From an uncultured Clostridia bacterium (lineage in GTDB: Bacteria > Bacillota > Clostridia > TANB77 > CAG-508), in contig CAOKHH010000001.1 in the NCBI GenBank assembly GCA_948468225.1, positions 1-64,000 on the forward strand: 64,000 bases of DNA. Reading direction: 5' to 3'. The notes below the pieces were generated by a model. That model was not told the origin of the DNA. It saw nothing but the letters and a program-made list of their open reading frames with translations, and did no database searches. The translations under genes were made by a program, and so were the position numbers. Shown piece after piece: positions 59,101 through 64,000 of the stretch; position 1 is the stretch's first letter; each line of letters begins with the position of its first letter.

Positions 59101-62100
59101 AGTTCCTAACTGATGTAAAAATGATAGCAGCAGGAAGTAACCATACACTTGCTTTAAAGGCAGATGGAACAGTATGGGCTTTTCGGTTATAACAACGTAG
59201 GACAATTAGGAGATAATACTCAAATTGCAAAATATAAACCAGTTCAAGTTCTAGGAGAAGCTGGAAATGGATATTTAGAAGATATTATATATATTGCTGC
59301 AGGAACAAACTATTCAGCAGCTGTAAATAAAGATGGAGAAGTTTGGACTTGGGGTAATAACTCAAATGGACAATTAGGAGATGGAACTGTTGTAAATAAA
59401 TACACACCAGTTAGAGTAAAAGCTAATTTAACAGGTGTTATTGGTGTTGCCTGTGGAAATACTCATATGATAGCATTAAAATCTGATGGAACAGTATATA
59501 CTTGGGGATATAATCAATATGGAAAGCTTGGAGATAATACAACTACACAGAGAACAATACCAGTAAAAATGTTAGAAACAGCTGATACTTATGTTCAAGA
59601 TGCTGTAGCAGTTGAAGCAAGTGCAAATAACAGTTATGTATTAAAAGAAGATGGAACAGTATTAGCAGTAGGGCTTGGAACGTCAGGACAATTAGGAGAT
59701 GGAACAAATACAAATAAAATATTACCAGTGTCAGTAAAATCAAAAGATGGAAGCGGAGTTTTAAATAATATTAAAGCAATAAAAACAGGAGCAAATTCAG
59801 TTGTAGCACTTACAAAAGATAATACAGTTGTAGCTTGGGGAATAAATACAAATGGACAATTAGGAAACGATGAAACAACTAATAGGTCATTACCTGTACA
59901 AGTAAAAGATGAAACAGGTTTAAAAGAATTAGATGAAATTTTATATATTGGAGCAGGAGCAAATCACGTCTTAACAGTAGAAAATAATGGTTATGTTCAA
60001 GTTTGGGGAAGTAATGCACAAAAACAATTATCAGAAACTTCTATTACACAAGCAAAACTTCCAATATATATTGGAACAAAAATAGTAGCAACTCCAAGTA
60101 GTGCAAAAATGAAAGTTGGAGATACACAAAAATTAGACATTCAAATGAATGCATTTAACCTTTTTAAATCAGAAGAGGAAGTTGCAAGACAAGTTACTTT
60201 CAAAAGTTTAAATACTAATATTGCAACTGTAAGTACAGATGGAATTATTACAGCTGTTTCTAATGGTATAACAAAAGTAGTTGCACAAGATAGTTTATCT
60301 GGAAAAGTAACAACAGTTGAAGTTAGTGTATTAGAAGATGGAGCAATTGCAACACCAAAAATAGCATCAGGATCAAATCACACAGTAGCACTAAAAGCAG
60401 ATGGAACAGTTTGGACTTATGGATACAATAATGTAGGACAATTAGGATTAGGAGATACTAAAACAAGATATATACCAACTAAAGTAAATATAGATAATGT
60501 AATAGATGTAGCTTGTGGAAATAACTTTAGCCTTGCACTAAAACAAGATGGAACAGTATGGGCTTGGGGTATCAATGATAAAGGACAATTAGGACAAGCA
60601 AATACAAAAAATTCTAGTATACCTGTACAAGTATTAGCAGTAGGAGGAGCAGGAACATTACAAAAAGTTAAAAAAATTGGTGCTGGTGCATCACAATGGA
60701 CAGCTTTACTAGAATCAGGAGAAGTTGTTGCTTGTGGTAGAAACGAACAAGGAGATTTATGTGATGGAACAACAACAAATAGAACAACACCAGTATATGT
60801 GCTAAATCACACTGGGGTTGGACACGTAAACAATGTAAGAGATATTTCTTCAAGTGGTTGTGCAATACTATTATTGAAAGAGGATGGAACAGTATGGGCA
60901 GGTGGACATAACTGCCAAGGACAAAGTGGACAAGGAAATACAACTGCAAATCATTTAATAAAACAAGTAAAAGATTCTACAGGAACTGGTACTTTAAGTA
61001 ATATAATTGATTTTTCTGTAAGTAATCACATATTAGCGTTATCATCTGATGGAACAGTTTGGGCTTGGGGTTATAACAATTATGGACAAGTAGGAAATAA
61101 TGCTAGTGGAAAATCTGTAACATTACCAGTTAAAGTTAAAAATGAAGCAGGCACAGGAGAGTTAAGTAATATTGTAAAAGTTGAAGCTGGAAACTCTTAT
61201 TCTATGGCTATTTCAGATGACGGAACTGTATATGCTTGGGGTTATAATAATTATGGACAATTAGGAAATAACACTACTACAACTTCAAAACTTCCAAAGA
61301 AAGTATTAGCAGAAGATGGTTTAACAAACTTTACAGATGTAATGCTTGTAAGTCAATTTGGAGCACATACAAATATTGCAAAAACTGATGGAACAGTTTG
61401 GACAGTTGGGTACAATGCAAATGGAGAATTGGGTGATGATACAAATACTACAAGAAAACTTGTACAATCTATAAGTAATGCAAAATTAGCTGTAAATGAA
61501 AAATATTTAGAGTTTACAAAAGTAGGAGAAACAAAGAAAGTAGAAGTTAAATTAGATCAAGGATTTAACTTGCTTATAGGAACTTCAGATACTACAGGAA
61601 ATAAATTTACATCTTATAATGAAAATGTTGCTACAGTAGATGAGCAGGGAAATGTTACATCTAAAGGAAAAGGTGAAACTTATATAAAAATAGAAAATGA
61701 ACAATTAGGATTAGTTACAACAGTAAAAGTAGTAGTACCAGATAGAGAAGGTATAACTATTCCAAAAGTTGTTGGAGGAGCAAACCACTATGTAGCATTA
61801 AAGGCAGATGGAACAGTTTGGACTTGGGGATATAATGGAAATGGACAATTAGGACTTGGAAATACTTTAAATCAATTAGAGCCAATGTTTACAGGAATGG
61901 AAAATGTAATGGATGTTGCAGCAGGTGCAAACTTTACAGCAGTATTAAAGAAGGATAGAACTGTTTGGGTAACAGGACAAAACAATTATGGACAATTAGG
62001 ACAAAATAATACAACAGGAAGTCAAGTATTTATACAAGTAAAAGCTGAAAATGGAATAAACAATTTAGAAGATGTAATTGCAATTACTGCAGGTGACTAC

Positions 62101-64000
62101 TTTATGGCAGCACTAAAGAGCGACGGAACAGTATATACTTGGGGATATAATGGAAACGGACAGCTTGGAGACAATACAACAACAAATAGTAAATTACCTA
62201 CAAAAGTAAGAAAAGTAAATAATATAATGAAAATAGTAGCAGGACCAAATCATTTAATAATGTTAGATTCTGATTCAACTGTATGGGCAGTAGGAAGAAA
62301 TGCAAATGGACAATTAGGTATAAAATCAACTACAGGTAGTAAACTACCAGTAAAAATGTTAAGTAGTAAAGGAACAGAAGAAATTAAGAATATTAGACAA
62401 ATTGCAGCAGGAGCATCATCTACATATTTATTAGATGCAGATGGAATAGTTTGGTCAGTTGGATACAATAATTATGGTCAATTATCAGATGGGACAACAG
62501 TGCAAAAAACAATACCAGTACAAGCAAAAGATGCTTCAGGAAATGTTATAACAGATGTAGCATATATTTCAGCTAGAAGCAATACAGTAGGAATAGTAAA
62601 AAAAGACGGAAGTGTATTTACTGCAGGATATAATGAATATGGTGCAGCAGGAAATGGATCAAAGATTGCAAATAAAGCATTTACTAGAATGTTAGGCGAA
62701 TTCGGAAGCGGTGTATTTGAAGATGGAATACTATTTGCTTCAACAAATAATAGTTCATTAGTTGCAGATAAATTAGGTAGAGTTTATACAGCAGGATACA
62801 ATGCATATGGACAACTTGGAGATGGAACAAAAAATACATCACTTAACTTAGTTGGAATTAGCAATGTAAGCCTTGAAGTTGAAGAGCCAATTATTGTAAT
62901 GAATAATATAAATGAAACAAAAGATATAAAAGCACATATGAATTTAGGTTTCAATCTTTTATATAAAACATTAGAAGATGAGCATTATACATATGAATCA
63001 TTTAACAAAAATATAGCATCAGTAGATACAGCAGGTACAGTTAAAGCATTAAAATATGGAAACGCAAGAATCGAAGTAACAAATACAGAAACTTCAAATA
63101 CTGCAACAGTAATTGTAAAAGTAGTAAGAGAGGGAGATATTGCAAATCCTAAAGTTGTAAGTGGAATAGACTTTACAGTAGCACTAAAAGCTAATGGAAC
63201 AGTGTATGCTTGGGGATATAACACATATGGACAACTAGGCTTAGGAGATACTCTAAAAAGAACAGAACCAGTTAAAGTAGATATTGATAATGTTGTTGAT
63301 ATAGTTTGTGGAAATAACCATGTATTATATCTAAAACAAGATGGCTCAGTTTGGGCAACTGGATTAAATAACTATGGACAATTAGGAGATAACACTACAA
63401 CGAATAGAAGTGTACCAGTTCAAGTTCTTGGAGTAGATAATATTATAAAAATAGCAGCAGGAGCAAACCATTCACTAGTATTAAGAAGTGATGGAACAGT
63501 ATATAGCTTTGGATATAATGGTTATGGACAATTAGGAGATACTACTACAACAAGAAAGAGTCAAGCAGTACAAGTTAAACGTTTACAAGATATAAAAGAA
63601 ATAGCAGCAGGAAATCATTCATCATTAGCACTAGATGTAAACGGATATGTTTGGGCATTTGGACTAAACACATCAGGACAATTAGGATTAGGAACAAAAT
63701 CTAATGTGTTAACACCAACAAGAATTGAAACAATAAATGGAGTACAAGAAATAGCATATGGAACAAATTTTGGATTTGCTGTTAAAGAAGATGGAACAGT
63801 ATATAGCTTTGGTGTTAATGGAAATGGACAATTAGGAACAGGAGATACAAAAACAAAAACTACACCAACACAGGTAATAAAGGAAGACGGTGGAGCATTA
63901 ACAAATATAGAAAAAGTATCAGCAGGAAATAAATACGCACTTGCAAAAACATATGATGGCAAAATGTATGGTTGGGGTATAGGAAATACATATCAATTTG
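47115..64000 (+). CDS. Second giant RCC1 / Big_2 repeat surface protein, partial at window end (needs four +1 frameshifts)
   Basis: The start at 47115 follows GAGGGA (47104-47109). A Lys/Arg-rich N-terminus precedes a signal-anchor helix (about 20-40). The frame is 47115-51611, 51613-52779, 52781-59014, 59016-59183 and 59185 to beyond 64000, skipping one C at each CGG. That gives at least 5627 aa. The body is a strict alternation of a seven-bladed RCC1 propeller and a Big_2 Ig-like domain. Eleven propellers are complete and the twelfth is in its sixth blade at the window end. Blades follow the pattern HTVALKxDGTVWAWGxNxxGQLGxG. Blade 1 of propellers 1 and 3 share the string TWGNNQYGQLGNGKIENVN, showing propeller-scale duplication. 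No catalytic domain lies within the window; the first giant suggests one may lie at the missing C-terminus. Likely a surface fibre or adhesin. Confidence 0.85.
51612..51614 (+). other. CGG +1 frameshift site 3 (second giant gene)
   Basis: The zero frame reads TTT CGG ATA and stops at 51648-51650. Skipping C51612 gives TTT GGA TAT. The resulting KFGYVA is matched by KFGFIA at the same place in the later Big_2 domain near 54480, so the glycine and the frame are confirmed by a paralogous repeat. The P-site TTT can re-pair perfectly with TTC. Confidence 0.88.
52780..52782 (+). other. CGG +1 frameshift site 4 (second giant gene)
   Basis: The frame arriving from site 3 reads AAC CGG AGA and stops at 52795-52797. 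Skipping C52780 gives AAC GGA GAA, restoring the RCC1 blade ending GQLGNG. The site is in blade 7 of propeller 4. The next 6.2 kb stay open. Confidence 0.88.
59015..59017 (+). other. CGG +1 frameshift site 5 (second giant gene)
   Basis: The zero frame reads TTT CGG TTA TAA. Skipping C59015 gives TTT GGT TAT AAC, restoring the blade core W-A-F-G-Y-N (W-A-W-G-Y-N in most blades). The site is in blade 1 of propeller 9. Without the shift the product would end at 3968 aa. Confidence 0.88.
59184..59186 (+). other. CGG +1 frameshift site 6 (second giant gene)
   Basis: Identical local sequence to site 5 (GGGCTTTTCGGTTATAACAA), in blade 2 of the same propeller and 169 bases downstream, that is one 56-codon blade plus the extra C. 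The zero frame stops at 59190-59192, giving 4024 aa. The shifted frame is open to the window end. Confidence 0.88.

Noticed and set aside
26555-59186. Frame breaks as sequencing errors or ordinary pseudogene mutations
   Set aside because: All six are the same event, one extra C making an in-frame CGG, and none is in a homopolymer of the kind that causes common indel errors. Frames stay open for kilobases after each site, and the restored residues match paralogous repeats.
4318-59186. Simple reassignment of CGG to another amino acid (Trp or Gln, as in some Firmicutes)
   Set aside because: Changing the meaning of CGG leaves the frame unchanged, so the stops 2-12 codons later would remain. A one-base shift is required at all six sites.

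Overview
The window is a very AT-rich stretch of a Gram-positive-type bacterial chromosome or contig. It carries giant exported repeat proteins built from RCC1, Big_2, Big_3, MBG/YDG, cadherin-like, cohesin-like and dockerin domains. Strong GGAGG-type ribosome binding sites, AGA-dominated arginine usage and TGTAGGGG-type intergenic hairpins suggest an uncultured low-GC gut Clostridia-like Firmicute. That assignment is an inference. No RNA genes or CRISPR array were seen.

Layout. 1-2940 is an extremely A-rich gene-free region with two pairs of diverged direct repeats. 2978-3844 is a patatin-like phospholipase. 4225-23701 is a cluster of four same-strand surface-protein genes (here A-D) ending in a strong terminator. 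23702-24574 is intergenic, with small GC-rich hairpins and a decayed P-type ATPase remnant. 24575-46631 is one ~22 kb gene (7351 aa): six seven-bladed RCC1 propellers, a long run of cadherin-like domains, a dockerin, GLUG repeats and a C-terminal M23 peptidase. 46632-47114 is intergenic. 47115 to beyond the window end is a second giant gene of at least 5627 aa, made of twelve RCC1 propellers separated by Big_2 domains.

Main observation. Three of these genes are interrupted by six frame breaks. All six have the same form: an in-frame CGG codon at which skipping one base (C) restores the frame and places a GGN glycine codon next. I checked the phase of every CGG trinucleotide I could find in the coding sequence of the window (roughly ninety). 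None of the others is in frame. CGT and CGA are used as ordinary arginine codons. This points to CGG being unassigned or starved in this organism and acting as a +1 frameshift signal, or to CGGN being read as a four-base glycine codon.

The three interrupted genes also share the motif ATTTCCCTAA at 52-53 bp upstream of the predicted -35 box, which suggests common control. Proteins A, C and D end in membrane anchors. B and the first giant carry dockerin modules, and A-D begin with cohesin-like domains. An assembly at the cell surface is plausible but not shown.
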